Below are positions 1-7,494 of a stretch of 22,315 bases of DNA, one piece after another. Positions within the stretch are counted from its first letter, which is position 1, and each line of letters starts with the position of its first letter. The notes beneath the pieces were generated by a model. It saw only the letters and a program-made list of their open reading frames with translations. It did no database searches and had not been told where the DNA came from. This stretch comes from GCA-016699105 sp036518915 (GTDB lineage: Bacteria; Patescibacteriota; Saccharimonadia; UBA4664): positions 1-22,315 of the forward strand of contig DATDME010000033.1 of NCBI GenBank assembly GCA_036518915.1, written 5' to 3'. The position numbers and the translations under genes were made by a program.

Positions 1-2
1 GG

Positions 3-917
3 CTGTGGAAGCAGCCGCGGGCGACGGCCATTACCGGCGAATCGGCGCCGGTGTACCAACGGCTGCATGCTGCCAAGCACAAACGCAATATTCCAACGAT
101 GGGCGGCGCGGTGCTCATTTTGGCGGCGGCAATTATTACGCTGTTATTGAACCTGTCGCGCAACCAAACGTACTTGCCATTATTTGTGTTTGTGGCGGCC
201 GGGCTCGTTGGTTTGGTTGACGACTACCTTAACATCCGCTCGGAAGGCCTGGGCATTGCGGGGATGCGCGGCAAGATTAAATTTAGTTTGATCCTGGGCG
301 TGGCGGTGCTGGCGGCGCTGTACTTCTACTACAAGCTCGGTTACAACCTGATCCACGTGCCGGCGGTGGGCGATTTCTCCATCGGTTGGCTGTATATCCC
401 GCTGTTTATCGCGGTGGTGGTGTCGACGGCAAACGCCGTTAATATCACCGATGGGCTGGACGGCTTGTCGGGCGGCTTGCTGACCACGGCGTTTACGGTA
501 TACGGGGTGATTGCCTACTTCCCAGGCAGCTACGGCATCGCGGGTTTTTGCGCCACGCTGGTGGGGGTGCTACTGACCTACACCTGGTTTAGTATTTACC
601 CGATTCGGTTTTTCATGGGTGACAGTGGCTCGTTTGCTTTTGGGACGGTGTTGGGCGTGCTTGCCATGCTCACCAACACGGTGTTTGTGCTGCCGATTAT
701 CGCGGCGGTGTTTGTGGTGGAAGCCGGCTCAAGTTTGATTCAAATTCTCTCGAAGCGGCTGGCTGGGCGCAAAATCTTTATTTCGGCGCCGCTGCACCAC
801 CACCTGGAGGCCATGGGCTGGCCAGAAACCAAGGTGACTATGCGCTTGTGGGTGATTGGCCAGGTGGTGGGCGGGCTGGGATTGGTGTTGGCCTTACTCG
901 GAAACAAGCTGCGGTGA
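3..917 (+). CDS. mraY: Phospho-MurNAc-pentapeptide transferase MraY, 5'-truncated by window edge
   Basis: MraY transfers phospho-MurNAc-pentapeptide from UDP to undecaprenyl phosphate, giving lipid I at the inner face of the membrane. The reading frame is open from base 3 and has no convincing start, so the N-terminus lies outside the window. The GTG at 51 is internal, because the codons before it read like the usual segment preceding the PTMGG motif. Numbered from that GTG, the family motifs are PTMGG (15-19), the Asp pair in VDDYLN (57-58), NAVNITDGLDGLSGG (128-142), FMGDSGSFAFG, and the histidine motif APLHHHLEAMGW near the C-terminus. The protein is strongly hydrophobic with many membrane spans. 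The TGA stop overlaps the GTG start of ftsW by 4 nt (GTGA), so the two are probably translationally coupled. Identification is secure. Confidence 0.96.
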   Translation: MWKQPRATAITGESAPVYQRLHAAKHKRNIPTMGGAVLILAAAIITLLLNLSRNQTYLPLFVFVAAGLVGLVDDYLNIRSEGLGIAGMRGKIKFSLILGVAVLAALYFYYKLGYNLIHVPAVGDFSIGWLYIPLFIAVVVSTANAVNITDGLDGLSGGLLTTAFTVYGVIAYFPGSYGIAGFCATLVGVLLTYTWFSIYPIRFFMGDSGSFAFGTVLGVLAMLTNTVFVLPIIAAVFVVEAGSSLIQILSKRLAGRKIFISAPLHHHLEAMGWPETKVTMRLWVIGQVVGGLGLVLALLGNKLR

Positions 918-2143
918 ACCAGGCGGGAGGGTTGAACCGGGCGCACCATCCCGACTACGTGATTGCCCTGGCGATTACCATTCTTTTGGCGATCGGCCTC
1001 GTGCTGATGTACTCAATTAGCCCTATCCTAAGCCATAAGCTTGTGGGCAGTGCCGATCGCAACTACTACTTTTTGAACCAGCTTAAGTATGTGGCGGTGG
1101 GCGTGGTGGCGTGGATTGCGGCCAGTTCTATTCGTTACGACCGCTGGCGCACATGGGCCCCGTGGCTGCTGGGGGTGTCGTTGGTGGGCCTGGTGGCGCT
1201 GTTGATCCCGGGCTTGGCCCAGAGTTCGCACGGCGCCACCCGCTGGCTCGACTTCCGGCTGTTTAGCGTACAACCGGCGGAAATTTTAAAGCTGGCCCTC
1301 ATTTTGTACTTGGCGATGTGGTTTGAAAAGCGCGGTGACGAGCTGCGTTCGCTGGTGGATGGCGTTTGGCCATTCATCATTATGGTGGGCGCGGCCTGCT
1401 TTGTGATTGTGACGTTCCAGCGGGACATGGGCACCATGATGGTGCTGGCGCTGGCCACCGTGGGTATGTATTACGCGGCCGGCATCCGGCTGCACCATTT
1501 GGCGGCCATGCTGGGGGCGGGGGTGGCGGCCGGCTGGCTGGCCATCATCATGTTTCCGCACCGGATGGAGCGGGTGACTACCTTTTTGAACCCGCGGTGT
1601 GATGATCCGGCCTACGCGCTCAATGATTCGCTCCATGTTTGCCAGGCGCTTCTTGGGGTGGGTTCGGGCGGACTACTGGGTGTGGGTCTGGGCCACAGTA
1701 TTCAGGTGTACGGCTACCTGCCTGAAGCCGCCAACGACTCGATTTTCTCGGTTATCGCCGAGGAGTTTGGGTTGCTGGGGTCGTTGGCGATCATTGGTTT
1801 GTTTGGCCTCTTGGTGTACCGTGGCATTATGGTGGCCCGCCTCGCGCCAGATATGTTTGGCCGACTGGTGGCCACCGGCATTAGCCTGTGGATGCTGTTT
1901 CAGGCCGTGATTAACATTGGGGCGATGCTGGCCCTGGTGCCGCTGACCGGCATTCCGTTGCCATTTATTTCCTATGGCGGCACCAGCCTGATTATTTCAC
2001 TGGTGGGGGTCGGCATTCTGTTGAATATTTCTAAATATACCGTTCGGGAGGGCAGCCATGCGAGTAGCTCTGAGCGGCGGGGGGTCGGCCGGGCATATCA
2101 CGCCGACACTCGCAGTCAGCGACGCGTTACGTTCGCGCGATAA
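914..2143 (+). CDS. ftsW: SEDS peptidoglycan glycosyltransferase FtsW
   Basis: FtsW polymerises lipid II into glycan strands at the septum, working with a class B PBP. I place the start at the GTG at 914, which overlaps the mraY stop as GTGA and gives 409 aa. An upstream in-frame ATG at 848 would lie deep inside mraY. Visible SEDS motifs are TRWLDF (109-114), VQPAEILKL (119-127), the loop around LNPRCDDP (225-232), the segment YLPEAANDSIFSVIAEEFG (268-286), and the C-terminal signature GIPLPFISYGGTS (346-358). There are about ten hydrophobic spans. The loop has two cysteines (229 and 243), and the usual 'G-x-GY-Q' after the DP motif is replaced by AYALNDSLH. The last 28 codons run 86 bp into murG in another frame and give a polar, Arg/Ser-rich tail. 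Confidence 0.93.
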   Translation: MNQAGGLNRAHHPDYVIALAITILLAIGLVLMYSISPILSHKLVGSADRNYYFLNQLKYVAVGVVAWIAASSIRYDRWRTWAPWLLGVSLVGLVALLIPGLAQSSHGATRWLDFRLFSVQPAEILKLALILYLAMWFEKRGDELRSLVDGVWPFIIMVGAACFVIVTFQRDMGTMMVLALATVGMYYAAGIRLHHLAAMLGAGVAAGWLAIIMFPHRMERVTTFLNPRCDDPAYALNDSLHVCQALLGVGSGGLLGVGLGHSIQVYGYLPEAANDSIFSVIAEEFGLLGSLAIIGLFGLLVYRGIMVARLAPDMFGRLVATGISLWMLFQAVINIGAMLALVPLTGIPLPFISYGGTSLIISLVGVGILLNISKYTVREGSHASSSERRGVGRAYHADTRSQRRVTFAR

Positions 2144-3263
2144 GCAGATTGAGCTGCTCTACCTTGGCCAAGCTGGCAGCATGGAAGAGCGGATTGTGCG
2201 GGCGAAGGGCCTAAACTTTGCCGTGGTGCGGGCCGGCAAGTTTCGCCGCGAATTCTTTGCTAGCCGGGTGGCCCAGGTGCTGAACGCCGGCACGCTTGGC
2301 CCCAACGCCCGCGACGCGGTGCGCACGGTGGCTGGGGTGGGCGATGCGCTGCGGGTGCTGCGGCGGTTCCGGCCAGACGCCGTGTTTATTAAAGGCGGAT
2401 TTGTGGGCGTACCGGTCGGGATCGCGGCGCGCCTGCTGGGCATTCCCTATGTGGTGCATGAATCTGATGTGGTGCCGGGCTTGGCAAATAAACTGCTGGC
2501 CAGGTGGGCCACCAAGATTGCCGTGGGCTTTCCGGTGAAGCATTACCGTGATTGGCCGGCCGACCGATTGGTGCAAACCGGTAACCCCGTGCGCCAGGAA
2601 ATCTTGCGGGCTCATCGGCTGGAGGGCTTGGCCAAGTTCCACTTGCGCGATGACCTGCCGGTGGTGCTGGTAACGGGCGGGTCGCAGGGGTCGCGGCAGA
2701 TCAATGACTGCTTGATGGCGGCGCTGCCCGAACTCTTGCAGTTTGCCCAGGTCATCCACGTGACGGGCGAAGGCGAATACCAGCGGCTGCAGTTTGAGCA
2801 ACGGCGGCAACCAAAGCCGGAACACACTGAGCGCTACCAAGCCTTCGCGTTTTTGCTGGCCGAGATGGCTCCAGCGCTGGCGGCCGCCGATATTATCGTG
2901 GGCCGGGCCGGCGTGAATAGCATTGTGGAGGCGGCGGTGCTGGGCAAGCCCCTGGTGCTCATCCCAAATTATGAGATGGCCGGGCACCAGGTGGCCAACG
3001 CGCACTTGCTATCCCGGGCGGGGGCGGCGCGGGTGCTGGGTGGCCGTAACCTCACGCCCGAAAAACTGGTGGCTGAGCTGCGGCATTTGGTGGATGATCC
3101 GGCCGAGCAAGCCCGGCTTAGCCAGGCGGTGCGGGCCTTTGCCCGGCCGGACGCGGCCGCCGCACTCGCGGAGCTGGTGTGGTCGGTGGGCGAAGTGCGG
3201 TTTATTCATCGGACTAAACAAAAACCGAACGTCGAAGCTGACTCATCCGAGGAATCAGCATGA
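2058..3263 (+). CDS. murG: UDP-GlcNAc:lipid I GlcNAc transferase MurG
   Basis: MurG adds GlcNAc from UDP-GlcNAc to lipid I, making lipid II on the cytoplasmic side of the membrane. It is a GT-B fold enzyme of 401 aa, slightly longer than the usual 350-370. The start at ATG 2058 is fixed by the first strand and glycine loop, GGGSAGHITP at residues 7-16, equivalent to the family GGTGGH loop. Other motifs are IKGGFVGVPV (111-120), VHES (133-136) followed by PGLANKLLAR, GGSQGSRQIN (207-216), and the nucleotide-sugar site GRAGVNSIVE (282-291) with GKPLVLIPN. The acceptor-side HEQN is HESD here. A weak GGGAGG-like ribosome site lies just upstream, inside ftsW. The C-terminal 25 residues are a polar extension. 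The TGA stop overlaps the ftsQ ATG (ATGA). Confidence 0.95.
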   Translation: MRVALSGGGSAGHITPTLAVSDALRSRDKQIELLYLGQAGSMEERIVRAKGLNFAVVRAGKFRREFFASRVAQVLNAGTLGPNARDAVRTVAGVGDALRVLRRFRPDAVFIKGGFVGVPVGIAARLLGIPYVVHESDVVPGLANKLLARWATKIAVGFPVKHYRDWPADRLVQTGNPVRQEILRAHRLEGLAKFHLRDDLPVVLVTGGSQGSRQINDCLMAALPELLQFAQVIHVTGEGEYQRLQFEQRRQPKPEHTERYQAFAFLLAEMAPALAAADIIVGRAGVNSIVEAAVLGKPLVLIPNYEMAGHQVANAHLLSRAGAARVLGGRNLTPEKLVAELRHLVDDPAEQARLSQAVRAFARPDAAAALAELVWSVGEVRFIHRTKQKPNVEADSSEESA

Positions 3264-4069
3264 CTACCGGGCGGCGGGTACAGGTTGCGGGTAGGGGAGT
3301 ATACGGGCGGGTTGTGCCGCTAAAACCACCCAAGCGCAGGGGAGGAGTGCGGGTGCCGCAGCTGAGCCGTCAGGTTTGGCGGGGGATTGGCTTACTGGCC
3401 GGGTTGGGCGTTTTGGCTTGGAGTGTCACGGCATTTTTTGCCATCAGCATTATCACGGTCAAGGCGGCGAGTGGGGGAGAGCGCATCGCGGCCGAAACCC
3501 GGCAAGTGGTGGGCTCGGTGTGGTGGCGAGCGAATGTGTTGTTGGTAGACACCGACGCCATCAAAACCCGGTTATTGCAGGTTGATCCCACGTTGAAGTC
3601 GGTCGAGATTTCGCGGACTCTGCCGCATACCTTGTACGTGGCGGCAATCCTGAAACAGCCGAGCGTTGCCTGGCTGAGCGGCAATCAGCTCTACGTTTTG
3701 GACGCCGATGGCACCGTGATCGCGAGCAACCCCGCTGATAATTCATTGCCCGTGGTGGTGGATGGTAGCAATGTGCCCGTGCGCGTAGGGGAGCGGGCAG
3801 CCTCGCGGCGGTTTGTGGATTTTGTGTCACAGCTCTTGCCGGCTTTGGCGGCCCGGGGTGTGCAGGCCACTAAGTTGTCAATTGCCGAAACCACTCTGGA
3901 TTTAACCGTCGATACGAACAAAGGCTACCGGCTGGTGTTTGACACGGGCAGGGAAGTGCCCGACGAATTCGTGGATTATGACGCCGTCATGCGGACGATC
4001 GCGGCTCAGAAGAAGGTGGTGGCGGAATATGTTGACCTGCGCATCGCCGGCAAGGCCTATTATAAGTAG
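3260..4069 (+). CDS. ftsQ: FtsQ/DivIB-type division protein with POTRA domain
   Basis: FtsQ/DivIB is a bitopic division protein that links early and late divisome components. This protein is 269 aa. It has a basic cytoplasmic N-terminus (1-40, many Arg/Lys), one membrane helix at about 41-64, then an extracytoplasmic POTRA-like domain (about 65-135) including VDPTLKSVEISRTLPHTLYV, and a beta domain ending in EYVDLRIAGKAYYK, which resembles the family's terminal D-R-P/A-x-K-Y pattern. Low sequence conservation is normal for the family, so the name rests on architecture and on the position directly after murG (ATGA overlap). It is the last gene of the plus-strand cluster. No ftsA or ftsZ follows, and I saw no clear intrinsic terminator before the AT-rich island. 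Confidence 0.85.
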   Translation: MTTGRRVQVAGRGVYGRVVPLKPPKRRGGVRVPQLSRQVWRGIGLLAGLGVLAWSVTAFFAISIITVKAASGGERIAAETRQVVGSVWWRANVLLVDTDAIKTRLLQVDPTLKSVEISRTLPHTLYVAAILKQPSVAWLSGNQLYVLDADGTVIASNPADNSLPVVVDGSNVPVRVGERAASRRFVDFVSQLLPALAARGVQATKLSIAETTLDLTVDTNKGYRLVFDTGREVPDEFVDYDAVMRTIAAQKKVVAEYVDLRIAGKAYYK

Positions 4070-4257
4070 CCCCACTTCCCTGCTTTAAGTTCGGTTTTTG
4101 TATGCAGGCTGCAGGGGGTGTGCACGTGACTGTTTGTGAGTTTGTGGCCGATTGGGTGCCTTCTAAAAAAATTACCTAAAAAACGCAAAAATTTTAAAAT
4201 ATTGAAATTTGAGCAAATTTAGCCAAATCGGCGGATTTTGTAGAAATCCGGCTGCAG

Positions 4258-4303
4258 GTATATTTGTGGCGTAAAATATACATTGTGCGACACTATGTAT
4301 ATT
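4258..4303. repeat. Two overlapping, mutually exclusive hairpins
   Basis: Arm A GTATATTT (4258-4265) pairs perfectly with arm B AAATATAC (4274-4281), with an 8-nt loop. Arm B, shifted one base (AATATACA, 4275-4282), also pairs perfectly with arm C TGTATATT (4296-4303). The second stem encloses a further GTG/CAC stem (4285-4287 with 4291-4293) and a CGA loop. A-B and B-C cannot form together. This could be a switch-like RNA, a palindromic operator or a recombination site. The sequence alone does not decide. Confidence 0.45.
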
Positions 4304-4334
4304 CTCGTTCGGGAGTACTGGCATACCTCTTTTT

Positions 4335-4371
4335 GTGCTAAACATGGCTTGGTAAAGCCAAATAATAGCAC
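4335..4371. repeat. Compound stem-loop
   Basis: GTGCTA (4335-4340) pairs with TAGCAC (4366-4371). Inside it TGGCTT (4345-4350) pairs with AAGCCA (4355-4360) around a GGTA tetraloop. The two stems are separated by an AACA/AATAA internal loop. It lies about 65 nt beyond the stop of the minus-strand TraG-like gene. No strong T-tract follows on either strand, so I do not call it a terminator. Confidence 0.35.
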
Positions 4372-4435
4372 TGCTTTTGTATTGAGGCTTCCCTGTGCTC
4401 GCGCGTTATTGTGCTGTTGGGCTAGGCCCTGCGCG

Positions 4436-7297
4436 CTAGCGGAAGCTGATGGTTTGGCCGGCTGGCAGGTCGTGCTGTTGGGCCGCAGGGGCGTGGACGG
4501 TTTGTGGGGTGTGTGGAGCGGCTACAGGTGCCATTGGAGCTTCTGGGGCCGTCGCGGCTGTGGCGCTTAGTGGGGCTTGGGGTGGGGGAGCCGCGGGTGC
4601 CGGGCTCGTGCGCGGCGTGTCATGTCCGGCCGAACCACCCGGACGGCTGCCCTGCCCGCTCCGTTCGGGTTGATGCTGGCTATTATTGGCCCGGCGGTCG
4701 CGGTCGTTCCCTCGCCGCTCTCCCCTGTCGCGGTCATTGCGGTTGTGGTCGTTGCGGTGCTCCCCTGCCCGCTCATTGTCGGCCTGACGGCTGGGTTCGG
4801 CTGGGCGGCTGGGTGCGGCGGCGGCTTGCGGGTTACGCAAGGCTGATAGGAGCTCTTTGTTCGGTCTTTGATCGCCACTGAGGTCGGGCGCTTCGTTTTC
4901 GGCGGTGCGGCTGCGGATGTCTGCTTCCACCTCTTCACGGCGCGAGGCGTAGGTCGCGCGGTTGTAGTCGACGATTTGGGCTGTGAGTTCAGTTTCGGGG
5001 TCGGGCATACGCAGGGTGGTGGCCGAGAACGGCACGGCTTTTTCGCCGTTAATGATCATCGAGATAAAGATGTTTTGGTTGTGCAAGCGGGTGAGGTCAG
5101 ACGGCTCAAACACCGGCTCAAAGTACTTGCCGAGCACTTGGGCGTCGCCAGGCCCCACCCGAAAGCTAATCATTGTACCGACGTTTCCAAAGACGGCGTC
5201 GCGGACGACCTCGGGCATCTGCGAGACGTACTGGTTGGCGACGGTCAGGTTAAGGCCATACTTACGGGCTTCAGAGAGAATGACGGCGAAGGAATCGGTG
5301 GCAAAGTTTTGGAACTCATCGACGTACAGATAGAATGGCCGGCGGTCTGCTAGCGGCATATCGGCGCGGGACATGGCCGCGAGCTGAATCTTAGTGACCA
5401 TGAGCGCGCCCAAGATGGCGGCATTGTCTTCACCGACCTGGCCACGCGATAGATTGACGAGCAAGATTTTGCCCTCGTCCATGATGTGGCGGATATTAAA
5501 AGCGCTTTTCTTTTGGCCGACGATGTTGCGCACGATGGGGTTGGCCACGAAGGCGCCTACTTTGTTGAGTACCGGCGCGACGGCTTCTGAAGCAAATTTT
5601 TCGTTCCAAGAGGCAAATTCCGTCACCCAGAAGCTGCGCACCACCGGGTCCTGGATGACTTTAATTACCTGCTTGCGGAAACCTTTCTCGTTGAGCATGC
5701 GCGGGATGTCGAGCATGGTGGCGCCTTCGAAATCGAGGAGTGCCAGGATGGTGTAGCGCAAAATGTATTCGAGCCGCGGGCCCCAGGAGTCAAACATCCG
5801 CTTGAGCACGCCCACCAGTTCCGAGGAAATATGGTCCTTCATGGCGGGGTCGGTGACTTCCATGGGGTTAAACGCCATCGGAAATTCACGGTCGGCCGGG
5901 TTCAGGTAGATTACATCCTTCATACGGTAGTCGGGGATGTACTTCATGATGTCGGTGGCGTAGTCACCATGCGGGTCGACAATGGCAAAGCCCTGGTCGT
6001 GGTAGATATCGCTTAAGGTGAGTAATTGTAGCAGAAATGATTTACCGGCGCCGGTCTGGCCAATAATATAGAGGTGGCGGCCCCGGTCGCGGCGCTGAAT
6101 GCCAAATTTGAGGTGCTGGCCGCGGAAGTTGGTGAGGCCGAACAAGCTGACGTCGCTGGCATCAACGGTGCCATCAGCTGGCAGGTTGGATGGCGGTTCG
6201 CTGGTCTTGGCGGTCGTCCACACGATATTGGGTGTGGCCACGGATTTGTGCGGTAGGTGGTACAGCGAGGCCAGTTCTTCAATGTTGAGGATGTAGCCGT
6301 TGTCGTAGAAGAGGCGGGCTTGATAGTCTTCAATGAACTCGTGGGAGTTGTAGGTCTTGCCGGTGACAAAGCCATTAAGGTTGGTGGTGTTGAATTGCTT
6401 AAAGCCGCCGATGATGGCCTGCAGGCGGTAGCGGGCAGCGGCTTCATCGGGGCCGAGGTAAGCGATGCGGATTTTTACCTGATAGCCAAGTTTGGTGATT
6501 TTTTCTTCGACGGCTTTGATGACGCCTTGCTGGCCCGGGCTGAGCTCGGCTTTTTTGACTTCGGCGGCTTTGACTGAGCTGGGCGGTCGAAAGAGGGCCA
6601 TCATGAAATTTGAAAAGATGTACAGGGGAACCTGCAGCAGGTTGTCGGTGAGTTTGGCGCTCCAGTCTTTGGTGGGGCCGTTCTTGACAGCGTTGATGTA
6701 GTCCTTCCCCTGCTCTTGCCAGGCGTCGTCGAGCGGCCGGGCAAGAATTTGGATCCATAGTTCTTCGCCAGTTTGCTCCAGTTTGGCCAGTACGCCGGTG
6801 ATGCCGGCCAGCGGGTCAACCTCAAAGGACGCGAACGTTTTAATGGGCAGGACGGTGTCTTTGTTGAGGGCCAGTTCGGTGCCGTAGATGGACCGGCCGG
6901 CGACGTCTTCGAGCGAATAGTCATCGGGGCCCTCTTTGATTTGCACCGAGGGGTACTGGGCGTAAATTTGACTTTCAACGAAGTCCTTGAGATGGCGAGG
7001 TGTCCAAACATAAAACTGGATGGAGTTGTTTTTGGCGACAATCTCAAACGAGATGTGCTCCTGGAGCGAGCCCTCTTTAACCAGGTCGGATTTGGGCCGC
7101 AGGATGCCATGCAGTGAGGCAAACATTTGCTCGGCCGACAGTTCCTTTTTTTCGTTGTCTTTGGGCACATCAATGCGGAGCAGGATATTATCGGTGCTAC
7201 TCACCCATTCAACTTTGCGGCGGTTTTGCAAAATTAAGTAGCCAAGGATGGCCACAACCACCACCCACCCATAAAACCGAAACAGGATCAGCCCCAC
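4436..7297 (-). CDS. TraG/VirD4-like (HerA/FtsK superfamily) P-loop ATPase with disordered tail
   Basis: This 953-aa protein looks like a membrane-anchored nucleic-acid-handling ATPase of the kind annotated in CPR genomes as a type IV secretion/conjugation-type ATPase. A hydrophobic helix spans about residues 3-24. An uncharacterised alpha/beta region (30-390) follows, with a second hydrophobic patch near 223-238. The ATPase core has Walker A GQTGAGKS (413-420), IVDPHGDY (439-446), KILLVNLSRG (610-619), and Walker B YLYVDEFQNF (656-665, Asp660-Glu661). NQYVSQMP (688-695) is in a sensor-like position. Residues about 795-953 are low-complexity, first Arg/Asp/Asn-rich and then Pro/Ala-rich, ending in LPAGQTISFR. 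The GTG start at 7297 has no Shine-Dalgarno. The frame is open upstream and an AGGAGG site precedes an in-frame ATC at 7351. No other secretion genes are adjacent, so the substrate is unknown. Confidence 0.85.
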   Translation of the reverse strand: MGLILFRFYGWVVVVAILGYLILQNRRKVEWVSSTDNILLRIDVPKDNEKKELSAEQMFASLHGILRPKSDLVKEGSLQEHISFEIVAKNNSIQFYVWTPRHLKDFVESQIYAQYPSVQIKEGPDDYSLEDVAGRSIYGTELALNKDTVLPIKTFASFEVDPLAGITGVLAKLEQTGEELWIQILARPLDDAWQEQGKDYINAVKNGPTKDWSAKLTDNLLQVPLYIFSNFMMALFRPPSSVKAAEVKKAELSPGQQGVIKAVEEKITKLGYQVKIRIAYLGPDEAAARYRLQAIIGGFKQFNTTNLNGFVTGKTYNSHEFIEDYQARLFYDNGYILNIEELASLYHLPHKSVATPNIVWTTAKTSEPPSNLPADGTVDASDVSLFGLTNFRGQHLKFGIQRRDRGRHLYIIGQTGAGKSFLLQLLTLSDIYHDQGFAIVDPHGDYATDIMKYIPDYRMKDVIYLNPADREFPMAFNPMEVTDPAMKDHISSELVGVLKRMFDSWGPRLEYILRYTILALLDFEGATMLDIPRMLNEKGFRKQVIKVIQDPVVRSFWVTEFASWNEKFASEAVAPVLNKVGAFVANPIVRNIVGQKKSAFNIRHIMDEGKILLVNLSRGQVGEDNAAILGALMVTKIQLAAMSRADMPLADRRPFYLYVDEFQNFATDSFAVILSEARKYGLNLTVANQYVSQMPEVVRDAVFGNVGTMISFRVGPGDAQVLGKYFEPVFEPSDLTRLHNQNIFISMIINGEKAVPFSATTLRMPDPETELTAQIVDYNRATYASRREEVEADIRSRTAENEAPDLSGDQRPNKELLSALRNPQAAAAPSRPAEPSRQADNERAGEHRNDHNRNDRDRGERRGNDRDRRANNSQHQPERSGQGSRPGGSAGHDTPRTSPAPAAPPPQAPLSATAATAPEAPMAPVAAPHTPQTVHAPAAQQHDLPAGQTISFR

Positions 7298-7375
7298 GAT
7301 TTGGAAGATGACCGTTAACGGCCCTAGCGTTAGCGAAACTAGGCTATCGATGTTTGAGTGCCCTCCTCTACTACT

Positions 7376-7381
7376 ATCATA
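7376..7381 (-). promoter_or_regulatory. Possible -10 hexamer (TATGAT) for the TraG-like gene
   Basis: On the minus strand TATGAT lies about 18 nt before an AGAGGAGGG ribosome-binding sequence (about 7361-7369). That sequence sits at normal distance from the in-frame ATC at 7351 and too far from the GTG at 7297. No good -35 is visible at 17 bp. The placement supports a translation start upstream of 7297, but both calls are tentative. Confidence 0.35.
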
Positions 7382-7458
7382 CTATTTTACCCTGTCGAAC
7401 GTTAATTTTATTCGTTGCGGAACTCGCTCGTCTTCGACTTGCTCAGACAGTCCTCGCG

Positions 7459-7483
7459 ACAAAACGCCGGCTGGGCCGGCGTT
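7459..7483 (-). terminator. Intrinsic terminator, minus strand
   Basis: AACGCCGGC (7463-7471) pairs with GCCGGCGTT (7475-7483): a 9-bp GC-rich stem with a 3-nt loop. Read on the minus strand, a short T-run (GTTTTG) follows the stem. It would end transcripts of the sigma4-HARE gene, whose stop is at 7652-7650. The 167-nt gap is long, but would shrink to about 40 nt without the 120-bp element between them. Confidence 0.6.
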
Positions 7484-7494
7484 AGCTGCTAAAG

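Larger units (their letters stand above)
4070..4435. other. AT-rich intergenic island between convergent units
   Basis: These 366 bases lie between ftsQ (plus) and the TraG-like gene (minus), whose 3' ends face each other. I see no credible coding sequence. The middle (about 4160-4310) is strikingly AT-rich compared with its surroundings. It holds A-runs, the palindromes AAATTTGAGCAAATTT (4205-4220) and ATTTTAAAAT, a 7-bp hairpin CGGATTT/AAATCCG (4232-4250), and the hairpins listed separately at 4258-4303 and 4335-4371. None is a textbook terminator for ftsQ: no plus-strand stem is followed directly by a T-tract. T-runs do lie on the minus strand at about 4160-4200, so minus-strand readthrough could end there. 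The role is unknown. Confidence 0.6.

Noticed and set aside
4089..4101. 13-mer GTTCGGTTTTTGT repeated at 7504-7516, both intergenic
   Set aside because: A few 13-mer repeats are expected by chance in 22 kb, and the copy at 4089 has no palindromic partner.
4266..4303. Possible chromosome-dimer resolution (dif/Xer) site: the minus strand reads CGCACAATGTATATTTTA, close to the core of dif, in a convergent intergenic gap
   Set aside because: The central TGTATA and part of the XerC arm match, but the normally best-conserved XerD arm matches only about 4 of 11 bases. G>C skew on the plus strand does not change sign across the gap, as it should at a terminus.
4070..4435. Replication origin in the AT-rich island
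   Set aside because: No DnaA-box-like TTWTNCACA cluster was seen, genes converge rather than diverge, and no dnaA, dnaN or parAB is nearby.
4283..4570. 95-codon plus-strand ORF running from the AT-rich island into the tail of the TraG-like gene
   Set aside because: Composition is protein-unlike (clustered Cys/Trp), there is no ribosome site, and it overlaps the hairpins and the antisense of a well-supported gene.
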